64,000 nucleotides of DNA from Cafeteria roenbergensis (Eukaryota > Sar > Bigyra > Bicosoecida > Cafeteriaceae). This document shows, piece by piece, positions 41,587 through 51,571 of this stretch; within the stretch, counting starts at the first letter, position 1; every line of letters begins with the position of its first letter. Under the pieces are notes generated by a model. It was given only the letters and a program-made list of their open reading frames with translations. It searched no databases and was not told the origin of the DNA. The stretch is taken from NCBI GenBank assembly GCA_008330645.1, contig VLTN01000007.1, positions 1-64,000 on the forward strand, in the 5' to 3' direction. A program made the translations under genes and the position numbers.

Positions 41587-44500
41587 ATGTCGTCGCTCCA
41601 GGCTCTGGAGGCCGTGACGCGTGCGCAATGGCGCCCAGGCACCTCGGGGTCGCGTTCGGCGGGCAACGGCACCTCTGCCGTGGATGTTGCCCTTGCGCCG
41701 CGCGAGGCGGCCGGGGGAGCGGACGACGACGACCATGTGCAGATGCTGGCATCGCAGCTCGCCGCCCAGGTGAGGCCGTCCCTGCCGCGCAAGGCGCACG
41801 CCGGGGCCGCTCGGCGCCAGGGCCGCGGGAGCGCGCCGCGGATTGGACAGTCCCGCTGGGCGATGCTGGCCCGGGCGCCCGCGCCGGCAGCCAGCGCCCG
41901 GCCACGCTGGGCCCGTTAGGCCCATGTCGCTCTCGGCATCCTGACGTCCCGCGGTGCGGCGCAACCGTCAGGCCTGGTCGGGCGGCGCTCGGCCCGTGGC
42001 GCACTCGGCCCCGGCCGCCGCGCCGCGTGGCCTGACGCTTGCAGCGGGGAGCCTGGAGGCAGCGGCCCCGGCCTTGCTTCGCTGAGTGCGACTGTTTGTG
42101 CGCACATTCAGCACCGCGGCGGGCGGCTTCGGGCGCAGCCGGCCTGGCCGCTCGCGGCGGCTTGCGCGTTGCTGCGCTTCCTCCGCCGGGCAGCCCTCCC
42201 TGCGCTTGCCCCGGCGTCTCCTTCTCCCTCTCTCTCTCCCCTCCCCCCACTCCCCCCCGTGCTTGCTCGCTCGCTGGCGCAACCTGCCGCTGTTCTTGCT
42301 GTTGCTCGCCCTTCTGCCTGCCTGCAGGTGGAGCAGAACCACGAGCTGCTGGAGCAGGTGGCGGAGCTGGAGGAGCAGGCCCTGGCGTCGCAGCGCAAGC
42401 AGCAGGAGAAGCAGGCCGGGCTGCGCCAGGCGCTGCAGGTGGCGGACGCGGCGCGCGCCGAGGCCAGCGAGACGAAGCGGCGGCTAGCCGTGTCGGAGGA
42501 GATGCTTGCGCGCGCACGGCACGAGGCCGAAACGGCGCGCGTGTCGGGCGCGGCGTCGGCGCGGCGGGAGGAGGAGGCCCGCAGGCAGGCCGAGGCCGGC
42601 GGCGAGCGGGAGGAGACCCTTCGTGCGCGCTGCAAGGAGCTGGAGGAGGAGCTGGCGGCAGCGCGGCGGGAGGCCCGGCAGGCGCGCAGCGCGCAGGAGG
42701 AGGCCGAGGAGCAGCAGGCACACGCCTCGCGGGAGGCGCGCACGGAGGCCGACGCCGCCATGGCCAAGGCGGCCGCGCTGCGGGCGGAGCAGGCGCCCCT
42801 GCGGGCGGAGCTCGACGCGCAGCGGGCCCGCGCCGAGCGCGCCGAGGTGGAGGCGGCGGCCGCGTCGAAGCAGCGAGACGAGGCGCAGACGCGCGCGCGG
42901 AAGGCCATGGAGCGCGCCCGCGAGATGGAGAGCACGCTGCGCGCCGGGGAGGGCAGGGAGGGCCGCGCGGCGGAGGCGGTGGAGGCGGCCAAGGAGGCAG
43001 CGCGGCGCGCCGAGGCCGAGGCGGCGCAGAGCCGCGAGGCGCTGGAGCAGCTGGACGCGGAGCACGCGGCCTCCAAGCAGATGCTGGCGGAGGCCCGCGC
43101 CGAGACCAAGGCGGCGCTTACAGAGGCGGAGCGCCACCGCGCCGCGGCGGAGGCGGCGGAGCGCGAAGTGGCCAAGGAGTCCGAGGCCCGACAGCGCGAG
43201 GCGGCGCGGCTCCAGCAGCAGCTCGCCGAGGCGCAGGCCAACCTCTCCCGCCTGGCGGAGCTGAGCGAGCAGCGGGAGGCGCAGTGGGCGGAGCAGACGC
43301 AGCGCAAGTCCGAGGAGCTGCTCGCGGCCAGGGCGGAGGCGGAGGAGGAGCGGGAGGGCGCCGAGCGCCGGCTGGTGGAGCTCAGCGGGCTGCTGGAGGC
43401 GGCGCGCGATGACGGGGCCAAGACCCAGCGGCGCCGCGCCGAGGAGGCGGCGGCCACCGAGCGGCAGCTCAGCCGCCTGCGCGCTCGCGTGGCGGAGCTG
43501 GAGGAGGAGGCCCGCGTGGCCGCCGCAGAGAGCAAGCGCGCCCAGGCGGAGCAGGCCGCCACCGTGGAGCGGCTGCGGCGCGAGAGCGTGGAGCGCGCCG
43601 AGCAGCACGTGCGCACGCTCTCGGCAATGACGGCCGCCGTCTCGGACCTGCACGCCGAGTGCGACACCCTGCGCGAGGACACCTCGGCGGCGGCCGCGGC
43701 GGCGCGCGCCGCGCAGTCGCGGCTCAGCAGCAGCTCCTCCGGTGAGTCCAAGGGCCTGTACGAGTGGTACGAGCAGGTCCGCCGGGGCTTCCTCTTCCTC
43801 CTGGACGGCGTGGTGGCGGCCCGCAGGGAGGCCGAGGACGCCAAGGACCTGCAGCACGCCGCGGAGCTGCGGCACGAAGAGGCCCGCGAGGAGTGCATCA
43901 TGGCCCAGGAGGCCGCCTCGCGGGCCGAGAGCGAGCTTCTGGCCGCCACGCAGCGCGCCGCCGACCTGGAGCGCGGCCAGGCGGCTCAGGCCTCGTCCGC
44001 CGAGCGCACCACGGCCGCCCTGCAGCTGGAGAAGGACGATCTCGAGGAGCGCATGGCCCGCACGCAGCGCCAGCTGGCGGCGGCAAACGAGCGGCACCTC
44101 GACCTCCAGCGGCGCATCCACGACGCGGACGCGGCGGCAGAGGACAGCCGCTCCACGCACGCGGCCGCCGTCGCGCGCCTCGAGTCGGAGGCGCAGGCTG
44201 CCCGGCACGCCAAGCAGGAGGCGGAGCGCGCCCTGGAGCGGGCCGCGGCGGAGGCAGAGCAGCTCCGCACTCGCGCGGAGGCCGCCGAGGCGGCGGCCCG
44301 CGACGCGGAGGCCAGAGCGGCGGAGGCGGCTGAGGGGGGCAGTGCCGCCACCGACGCGTTCCGGAAAAAGGCTGCTAGCCAGGGGGCGCAGGTGCGGGCG
44401 CTGGCCCAGACGGCCGAGACGATGCAGCGGCAGCTCGGGCAGACGCGCACGCTGCTGGCCATGGTCACGGCGCAGCGGAAGGAGCTGCAGCGCGAGAACG

Positions 44501-44763
44501 CGGACCTGCAGGCGCAGCTCGACGAGCACGCCGAGCGGTCGCTGCAGGCGCACTCGGACGCGGCAGGCACGGGCGCGGGCGCGGGCGCGGGCGCGGGGGC
44601 GGTTGCTGCCAGCAGGGCGCGGGCGGCCGCCGCGGGCTCCGAGGGCCCACGCTCCCCCCCCGTGGCGGGCACGGACAGAGGCGCGTCGCCCGGCTCTGCC
44701 GGCAGCTCGCTGCACGACTCGGCGGCTGACCTGCGCGCCATGCGGGCCGGCCTGGACGAGTGA
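41587..44763 (+). CDS. Long coiled-coil protein
   Basis: Exon 1 (41587-41769) encodes 61 residues ending DHVQMLASQLAAQ. A 558-nt phase 0 intron follows, and exon 2 (42328-44763) completes 872 residues. Nearly all of exon 2 is heptad-rich, with Glu, Ala, Arg and Gln dominant (VEQNHELLEQVAELEEQALA onward). A short non-coiled break near the centre reads GLYEWYEQVRRGFLFLLDGV. The C-terminus is a Gly/Ala/Ser-rich tail. The architecture fits a cytoskeletal or trafficking adaptor of the tethering type, but no specific family is recognisable because low-complexity coiled coils match many proteins. The long antisense frame here is a shadow of the coiled-coil codon pattern. Confidence 0.75.
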
Positions 44764-45080
44764 GCGCGCGCGGTCGGCGCGGCAGGCCTCGCTCGCCCTC
44801 GCTGGGGAAGCTTTCGATGTCGCGCCAGTGGGCAGGCTTGTGGCGCCGCGGCCGCGGGCGCCGCCCCGCTCGTTGCGCTCCACTCCCCCTTCCGCCACCC
44901 GTCTCTCTCGATGTGTGTCTGTGCGTGTCCGTGTGTGGGAGCGCTGCCTGCGGCCGTCGAGCGGTCTCCTTGCAACGCAGTGTTTCTCGCCGTGCCGCCT
45001 TTTGCCTCCGCCAGCAGCACGCCTCTCACACGAACACACACACACACACACACACACCCGCGCTGTATTGCACAGCGCGG
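44764..45080. other. Convergent intergenic region with a CA microsatellite
   Basis: It lies between the 3' ends of the coiled-coil gene (plus) and coatomer epsilon (minus). A run of about 13 CA units spans 45033-45057. No gene is seen. Confidence 0.6.
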
Positions 45081-46293
45081 CTACGCGGTGCCACAGGCGC
45101 GAGCTGCCGCGGCGCGTGCCGTCGCGCTGGCCTGTGCGAGCGGGGTGTCGGCGTGATCGCGCTCCAGCTCGTCGGCCAGGCGTCGCGTGGCCTCCGCCGG
45201 CTTGCCGGTGTGCCGGGAGCAGGCGATGAGGTTCGCGAGCACCGCGGGGGAGGCGGGGCCGGACGAGGCCGCCTTGACCAGGTGCTCCTGCGCGTCCTCG
45301 AAGCGGCCGGCCGCCATGCACGCCGCCCCGAGGCCCGCGAGCAGCTGCTGGTTGGGGCCGAACTTGTCGATGAGCTCCAGGAAGGCGGCGGCCGCGTCAT
45401 TGGCGCGCTCCCGGCCCGAGGACTGGTTCACCCACGCGCTCGCCAGCACCGCGAGGGGGGCCTCGTCGTCGAGCTTTCGCATCGTGGCCACCGTTTCGCC
45501 GGCGAGGTCGGCCCGGTCAATGGCGAGCAACGAGGCTACCTCCAAGGCCATCTGCTCCAGGCTCTCGCGGTGCCGCACCAGGGACAGGGCCATCGCGTGG
45601 TCACCGCAAGCACCGGCAAGGGTGGCTGCGATGGCGCGGACGAGGGCTCCGTTGCTGGCGGCGGGCCGGCCCATGATCTCGTCGGTCTTCTCGGCGAGCG
45701 CCGCCTTGGCCGCGTCCGCCGTCACCTTGCCGCTGGCAAGCTCGGCATGCAGACGAACGAGCGCGAGCTCCAGGTCCGACGTGCCGGCCTTGACCTCGTC
45801 AAGCACCACGACGGGCTTGCCAGAGGCAATGTAAGACCGGTACACAAACACGTCGCGCTCCAGCTTCAGAGCGGCACCCGCTGCGCGGGACGACGACGCC
45901 TCGCTGATGGCCAGCTGCGATCCACGTTGCGGCGGAGTCGGGGGGCCGGGGGCGCGCGAAAGGCGAACGTCAGAGCCACAGAGACGGAGCTGGCGGGCGC
46001 ACGTGGAGAGCGGCTCGGCACCGCTGCACGCGCGCAGCCTCGGGCTTGCTCCACCGCGGCAACGCACCCCACGCCCACGACAGCGTCACACTGCGCGAAC
46101 CCCTTTGCGCTGACTTGGCAGACGCGGCGGCGAGCCGGGCTTTCCGGCAGGGGCCGCAACCTGGCTGCGGCAGGCCGGAGGATTGCCGCACCGCGGCCGC
46201 CAGGCGCACCTGGGGCGGCCGACTCACCTGGAAGCTGCCGAGGAAGTAGTTGTTCTTCACCATGAACAGCGGGTCCGGGGCAGTGGTGGCCAT
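45081..46293 (-). CDS. COPE: Coatomer subunit epsilon
   Basis: Exon 1 (46293-46228) encodes MATTAPDPLFMVKNNYFLGS plus FQ. A 313-nt phase 0 intron follows, and exon 2 (45914-45081) completes 299 residues, the usual length of epsilon-COP. Diagnostic segments are LERDVFVYRSYIASGKPVVV, SLEQMALEVASLLAIDRADL, FLELIDKFGPNQQLLAGLGA and GRFEDAQEHLVKAASSGPAS, all within the TPR-like solenoid. The protein stabilises alpha-COP in the COPI coat that returns vesicles from Golgi to ER. It is divergent from UBC9, with 135 bp between start codons. Confidence 0.92.
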
Positions 46294-46428
46294 CGCGCCC
46301 CTGCACGGCGGGAAGCAGTGCCGCCGCGCGGCGGGCAGCCGGCTGTGCGCTCGTTCGCCGGCAGAGCGGCGGCGGCTGGGGCTTGCGGCTGCCGCCACTG
46401 TGGAGCCGAGGTCACCGAACCTGCGGGC
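46294..46428. promoter_or_regulatory. Bidirectional promoter, COPE / UBC9
   Basis: The two opposed start codons are 135 bp apart, the shortest such gap in the window. No TATA-like element is visible in this GC-rich gap. Confidence 0.5.
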
Positions 46429-47533
46429 ATGGCATCGGCAGGCTTTGCGGAGGAGCGCCTCACAGAAGAGCGCAAGCATGTGCGCAGGGAGCGCCCCCAC
46501 GGCTTCTTCGCCAAGCCCGTGTGAGCGGGCACATGGGCTTCGAGCGGCCGCGCCCCGAGGCGGCTGCGCGCGCTGCTCTTGGGGCCGCCCAGCTTTTTCT
46601 CCCCTGTGCCCGCGCTGGCAGTGCGGCCATCTGCCCCTCCCCTCTGCTTGGGGAGTGCGGGGACTGGTCCCGCCCGCGGCGCGCGAGGCGTCCACACGCC
46701 CGAGGCTGCAGGCTGGGGCGTGAGAGTTTCCCGTTGTGCTCGCGCAAGCCGGTGTCTGCCGCAGGAAGAAGCCCGACGGCTCCATGGACCTCTTCACCTG
46801 GACGGCGGGCGTACCTGGGGAGGCCGGGACCCCTTGGGAGGGCGGCGTGTACAAGCTGAACATGTACTTCCCGGAGGACTTTCCGGCGAAGCCGCCCAAG
46901 TGCCAGTTCGACCCACCTCTGTTCCACCCCAACGTCTACCCCAGCGGGACCATCTGCCTGTCCATCCTGAACGCGGAGAAGGGCTGGGAGCCGTCCCACT
47001 CCGTGCTGCAGGTGCTCAAGGGCGTGCAGCTGCTGCTCAACACGCCCAACCTCGACGACCCGGCGCAGCGCGAAGCCTACGACCTCATGCGGTGAGGGCG
47101 CGCGCGCGGAGGCAGCCGCTGCGCAAGCGTGGCGGAGGCCTGCGCCCTGCCTGTGCGGCTCCGCTTGGGGCTCGGGCGTGGGCGGGCGGGCGCTCGCTGC
47201 GCCGCAGCGGCGCACATGCAAGCCAGCAACGGCAGCCAGCCGCAGCGGCGCACATGCAAGCCAGCAACGGCAGCCAGCCGCAGCGGCGCACATGCAAGCC
47301 AGCAACGGCAGCCAGCCGCAGCGGCGCACATGCAAGCCAGCAACGGCAGCCAGCCGCAGCGGCGCACATGCAAGCCAGCAACGGCAGCCAGCCGCGCCCG
47401 TTCGCCCCCCACGATCCAGTATGTGTGACCCGCTCCCCCCCGCCTCCCTCCTCCTCTCCCCTTCCGCAGGCGCGATGTGGCGGCTTACGAGGCGCGCGTG
47501 CGCGAGGTGGCCAAGGCCAACACGCCTGCCTAG
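46429..47533 (+). CDS. UBC9: SUMO-conjugating enzyme UBC9 (E2)
   Basis: Exons are 46429-46520, 46765-47091 and 47470-47533, giving 160 residues. The N-terminal helix is RLTEERKHVRRERPHGFFAK. The core contains GTPWEGGVYKLNMYFPEDFP, then the active-site region HPNVYPSGTICLSILNAEKG with catalytic Cys95. NTPNLDDPAQREAYDLM and a terminal helix YEARVREVAKAN follow. The HPNVYPSGT signature and the C-L-S-I-L following it are specific to UBC9 among E2 enzymes. It accepts SUMO from the E1 and transfers it to target lysines in the nucleus. Intron 2 carries a 38-bp minisatellite. Confidence 0.95.
47204..47393 (+). repeat. 38-bp minisatellite, five copies, in UBC9 intron 2
   Basis: Units starting GCAGCGGCGCACATGCAAGC begin at 47204, 47242, 47280, 47318 and 47356 and look identical. 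The period is not a multiple of three, and it sits in an intron (47092-47469), so it is non-coding. Confidence 0.9.
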
Positions 47534-47986
47534 AGACGCGCGGAGGCGGAGCCGTGAGACAGAGGCGCCGGGGCCCGACGCGGCGGCACCTGCTCGCCGC
47601 GACGAGGGCCCCCGCGTGCCTGCTGCGGGTGGATGCGTGTGTGTGCGTGCGTGCGCATGGAGCTGTGCCGCCAAAGTCGCTGCCAAAGTCGGTGCACGCT
47701 CGCCTCTGCGTTGCGAGGGCAGACCGGTCACGCGGCCTCCCTACGATGGGGTGGGGGGGGGGGGGGAACGATCCCGACCAGAGCCACACATGGCACACTC
47801 CGCGACTGGCGCTCATCGGCGGCGCAGCGCTGCGACGCGCAGTGGCGCGACGAGGCGCCGAGGGGTCTCGCACGCGGCAGCGCCTCTGAAACGCTGGCCG
47901 CACAGACCCCCTGGCGCCTCGTCGCGCATGCTGGAGACTAGCTCCAGGAGAGTGGGGTGGCTGAGGCAAAACCTGAGCCGGGATCG
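47534..47986. other. Convergent intergenic region, UBC9 / bL36
   Basis: This is the 3' flank of both genes. It includes a run of about 14 G at 47753-47766. No gene or RNA is recognised. Confidence 0.45.
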
Positions 47987-48286
47987 TTATGTACCACCGT
48001 CCTCGTCCTCGTCACCGGCCTCGGCGAGGCTGTCGTCGCCCGCAGCCGCGATGCCGAACACGGAGCGAACAAGGTCGTTGGCGCCCGCGGCCGCCCCGAT
48101 GGGGGGACCGAAGTACAGGCCCTGGGCCGCAACGGCAGCCGGGCGCGCCGCATCGGCGGCCATGGTGGCGAAGCCCTGGCGCTGCTTGTGCTTGGGGTTC
48201 TCCTTGCACACGATGAGCACCTTCTTGCCGCGCTTCACGACACGGCACCCGCCGCACATCTTGCGCAGGGCGGAGCGGACCTTCAT
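47987..48286 (-). CDS. Bacterial-type ribosomal protein bL36, probably mitochondrial
   Basis: Ninety-nine residues from ATG 48286. The first 40 match bL36: [20 protein letters not shown], then [18 protein letters not shown], with the zinc ribbon ligands Cys11, Cys14, Cys27 and His33. Bacterial and most organellar bL36 end there; this one has about 60 extra residues ending in an acidic DEDEDGGT tail. No presequence is visible after this ATG. The frame is open upstream and an acceptor-like CGACGCAG lies near 48317, so a targeting exon could precede it. The protein belongs to the large subunit of an organellar ribosome. Divergent from SART1. Confidence 0.8.
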   Translation of the reverse strand: MKVRSALRKMCGGCRVVKRGKKVLIVCKENPKHKQRQGFATMAADAARPAAVAAQGLYFGPPIGAAAGANDLVRSVFGIAAAGDDSLAEAGDEDEDGGT

Positions 48287-48664
48287 GGATTCCAGCAGCA
48301 GGCGCGCGCCTGCGTCGGGCCGGGCGGGTTGGGAGAGCGCGCAGGCTCTGTGGCCGGGCGCGGAAGGTGATGCGCGTGAGCAGCTGTGTGTCGGCCTGCC
48401 CGTGCCCGGGGCCCGCGCCGGGCGGGGCCGCCCTCTTGCGCTTGCCACTCTCACCGATATCTGTTCCCCCTGCCTTTCCTGCTGTGGCGGCACTGCGCGG
48501 CCGCAGCTGGGGCCGCTGCCGAGGCGTGGCGGAGGCTTGTCGTCGCCGGCTCTGCCGCCAGCCGTTCCGGCATCCGCAAGCGCGGCGCAAGTCGGGGGCC
48601 ACAGGGCGCCTGCAAAGCCCGCTCGCCTTGCGCTCGCCCCCGGTCTCCGGGCGAAACGGCCGCC
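48287..48664. promoter_or_regulatory. Divergent region between bL36 and SART1
   Basis: This 378-bp gap separates opposed start codons. The SART1 frame is open without a stop back to about 48386, and a 5' exon of either gene could lie here. Confidence 0.35.
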
Positions 48665-51409
48665 ATGCAAACCGCCAAGGTATCGGAGCGGGGCGGAGAA
48701 GTGTCGTGCTCGGTGGAGGAAACGAACCGCATCCGGGCGAGCCTCGGCTTGGCGCCGCTGCGCACGAAGGCCGCGGCCTCTGCCCCGGCGCCCGCGCCGG
48801 CGTCCTCCGCGGGCGAGATTTCTCTGTCGGTGGCGGAGACGAACGCGCTGCGGGAGTCGCTCGGTCTCAAGCCGCTGCGAGTCGGCGCCGCTTCGGCGGA
48901 AGCGCCGGCGGAGGGCTCGTCCCGCAACCCTGTGGCGGTGAAGCCCACCACTGGCGTGCCGTCTAGCGCGGCTTCGGTGCAGGCGCGTGTGGAGGAGGCC
49001 CGTGCGCGGCGCGAGGCGGCAAAGCGCGACGCAGCGTTTTCTGGGCCGAGCCTTGGCCAGTCGCTGCTCGCTGCGGGAGGGGGCAGCGCGGCCGACTGGC
49101 TGGCAGGGGCGCGGGCCCGCTCGGCGCGCCAGGCTGCCGCAGGCCCGGCTGGGGGCTCCAAGTCGGCGCAGGCTCGGCGGGGGGGAGGGCGCGTGGGCGG
49201 AGTAGGCACCTCGGCCCACGACGAGGACGACGAGGACGAGGAGGAGGGTCAGCTGCTCATCGGCCACGACGCGGACACCTTCAAGGAGGGACAAGAGGCG
49301 GTGCTCACCCTGAGAGACACCACTCTGCTCGACGGCCGCGGCCGAACGCTTGCCGCCGCCGAGGACGTCGCGGAGGAGGAGGGGGCGGTTTCGGCGCGCG
49401 CCGCGGCGGAGCGGAAGGAGCGCGCTGCCAAGGCCAAGCGGCCGGTGTACGACCCGTTCGCGGCCGGGGGCGAGGAGGGCGACGTCTTGGGCCACTACGA
49501 CGACTATGAGGGTATCGACCCAGCCATCGACGGCGGGGTGGCCGGCGGGGCGCGGCGGGGCGCGGGGCTCGCCGTGCGCGCGGACGGCTCCACCGTGGAC
49601 CTGAAGGACGCCGAGGCCGTGCGTCGGCGGCTGGAGCTGGCGCGGCAGGGCGTGGTGGAGCAGAGTGCGTCGACGAGCGCGGGGGTGTCGTTCGCCGGGG
49701 GGCGGGCCGTGATTGACGCCGGGCGGGACGTGATGCCGGCGGCTGAGGCGGCGGCCATGGCGGCCGAGGAGGCGGCGGCTGAGGCGGCGCGGAGGCGCCG
49801 GCGTGCCCGGCGCGCTGCCAAGGCGCGTCGTCGGGATCGCGCCTCTGGGCTGGACGACGACGACGACGACGGAGGCGGCGGCGATGCAGCTGGCGCTGGC
49901 GGCGCGGCTGCTCCTGGCGCGAAACGGCCTCGGACGACGGGGGCGGCGGCCGCGGGGGGCAGCGACCCCGGGCTGGTGGCAGAGCTGCGCGCGGCTGCGG
50001 CGGGTACCGCCGGCGAGCACAGGGGGTCGCGGCGCGGCGGGGGGGTCACCGGCACGGGTGCCGTTGCGGCAGGTAGCCGAGACCGGGCGGCCGAGGAGGC
50101 GGCGTCATCGGCGGGTGCCGCGGCGTTCCAGGCGGCAGTGGGCTCCGCGGTGGAGGTGGCGCGGCGGCGGCTGGAAGGAGTGCGTGTGCGGCGGGTTGGT
50201 GGGCCGCGCGCGGCCGCTGCGGGCGGGGCGGCGGCGGTGCGGGCGGCGGCGGCGGCGTCAGGGCAGCGCCGCTACCAGCTGCGGGCGGGGTCGTCGCGCG
50301 CGCCCGGCGGCACTGATGGGGCAGAGGAGGACGAGGACGAGGACTACGGAGCCAGCCTCGCCAGGGCACGCAGCCTCGCGCAGCAGCGCAGAGCGGCGGC
50401 GGCGGGCGGCGGGGAAGGCGGGGGAGGCGAGGAGGACGAGGACGAGGACGAGGCCGAGGGCGGGGGCGGCGTGGGCGTGGGCGTGAGGGGGGGCGAGGAG
50501 GGCGCGCGGCTGCTGGAGGCCATGGCGCGACAGGCGGCGAGGCGGGCGGCGGCGGGCGCGGCGAGGGGCGGGGCGCTCGTTCTCAGCGCGGCAACAGACT
50601 TCACTCGCGGCCTCGGCGGGGCCATGTCAGCCAAGGCAGCCGCTGAGGCCGCCAGGGCCAAGGCGCTCGAGGCGCGTGCCCGAGCCCGCGCCGCTGCCAC
50701 GGCGGGACCCGCCGTCAAAGCAGAGCCGGCAGAGCCGGCAGCAGATGCAGAGCCGATCGAACCAGGCACGACGTCGTCCTCATCGTCGTCCTCGTCATCG
50801 TCATCGTCATCGTCATCGTCGTCCTCCTCCGCTGCTGCTACTGCTGCTGCTGCTGCGGGCGGCAGTGTCGTCTCGCAAGCGCTCTCTGAAGCAAGCAAAC
50901 TGTGGGCTGAGGTGGGCCCCAGCGGCTCCAGTGGGGGCGACGCCGGTGACGCCGGTGACGGCGGGCGGGGCCCCGTGGCCTCCGGCACTGCTCACGGACC
51001 GCTTGGCACCGACGCGCTGCTGGTGGAGGGGAGCATGTCGGCTGCGCTGCACCACATTCGCAGCATCGGCGGCACGGCGCCCACCTCGAAGCGAGATGCG
51101 CAGGTTGGCCGCGCGAACGACGAGCGGACTGATTTGTCAGAGTACGAGGTGACCGAGGGGAACGGGTTTGCGCCGTTCCGGCTTGAATACCGCGACCAGT
51201 TTGGTCAAAACCAGACCAAGTCCGAGGCGTACCGGACGCTTTCGTACCGGGTCCACGGCCGCGGACCGTCGAACCGCCGCCAGGAGAAGGTCCTTCGCAG
51301 GTTTGTCGACGAGCAAGACAGGACGGCTGCAGCCGGGTCGGCCCACCTCAAGGACCTCGCCCCGGGCTCGTCCAAGCGCAGCGGCCAGGCGTACGTCAAG
51401 CTTGGCTGA
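48665..51409 (+). CDS. SART1: SART1/Snu66, U4/U6.U5 tri-snRNP protein
   Basis: This gene encodes 914 residues in a single exon from ATG 48665. Two copies of the Hub1-interaction (HIND) motif open the protein: [20 protein letters not shown] (residues 13-32) and [20 protein letters not shown] (about 52-71). Core SART-1 segments follow: [53 protein letters not shown]. The C-terminus has [20 protein letters not shown] and [16 protein letters not shown]. In between lie Gly/Ala/Arg-rich and acidic runs and a Ser stretch of about 20. SART1 is needed for tri-snRNP assembly and spliceosome activation in the nucleus. Yeast Snu66 also has two HINDs, human SART1 one. Confidence 0.92.
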   Translation: MQTAKVSERGGEVSCSVEETNRIRASLGLAPLRTKAAASAPAPAPASSAGEISLSVAETNALRESLGLKPLRVGAASAEAPAEGSSRNPVAVKPTTGVPSSAASVQARVEEARARREAAKRDAAFSGPSLGQSLLAAGGGSAADWLAGARARSARQAAAGPAGGSKSAQARRGGGRVGGVGTSAHDEDDEDEEEGQLLIGHDADTFKEGQEAVLTLRDTTLLDGRGRTLAAAEDVAEEEGAVSARAAAERKERAAKAKRPVYDPFAAGGEEGDVLGHYDDYEGIDPAIDGGVAGGARRGAGLAVRADGSTVDLKDAEAVRRRLELARQGVVEQSASTSAGVSFAGGRAVIDAGRDVMPAAEAAAMAAEEAAAEAARRRRRARRAAKARRRDRASGLDDDDDDGGGGDAAGAGGAAAPGAKRPRTTGAAAAGGSDPGLVAELRAAAAGTAGEHRGSRRGGGVTGTGAVAAGSRDRAAEEAASSAGAAAFQAAVGSAVEVARRRLEGVRVRRVGGPRAAAAGGAAAVRAAAAASGQRRYQLRAGSSRAPGGTDGAEEDEDEDYGASLARARSLAQQRRAAAAGGGEGGGGEEDEDEDEAEGGGGVGVGVRGGEEGARLLEAMARQAARRAAAGAARGGALVLSAATDFTRGLGGAMSAKAAAEAARAKALEARARARAAATAGPAVKAEPAEPAADAEPIEPGTTSSSSSSSSSSSSSSSSSSSAAATAAAAAGGSVVSQALSEASKLWAEVGPSGSSGGDAGDAGDGGRGPVASGTAHGPLGTDALLVEGSMSAALHHIRSIGGTAPTSKRDAQVGRANDERTDLSEYEVTEGNGFAPFRLEYRDQFGQNQTKSEAYRTLSYRVHGRGPSNRRQEKVLRRFVDEQDRTAAAGSAHLKDLAPGSSKRSGQAYVKLG

Positions 51410-51571
51410 GTGCCCGCTCTGCCCCAGCCCCCCCCAGCAATCGCGGCGCTCGTGCCACTCCGCGGCCACACGCACGCGCACAGCACCGCAAACCAGCGAC
51501 GGCCGTCAAGAGCCGCTGTCCCTGGCGCTGCCGCACTGTCTGAGCTGCGCCTGTTGGCCTCCCATTCTGAC

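Noticed and set aside
43741-43760. Internal GTGAG in the long coiled-coil gene as a donor site
   Set aside because: The frame remains open across it and the coiled coil resumes after a short break; without an obvious paired acceptor it is treated as coding.
42484-45321. 945-codon antisense frame across the coiled-coil gene
   Set aside because: The plus strand has a coherent coiled coil with conserved heptads and proper splice sites. The antisense product is a Leu/Arg/Gly-rich low-complexity mirror that also crosses the 3' end of COPE.
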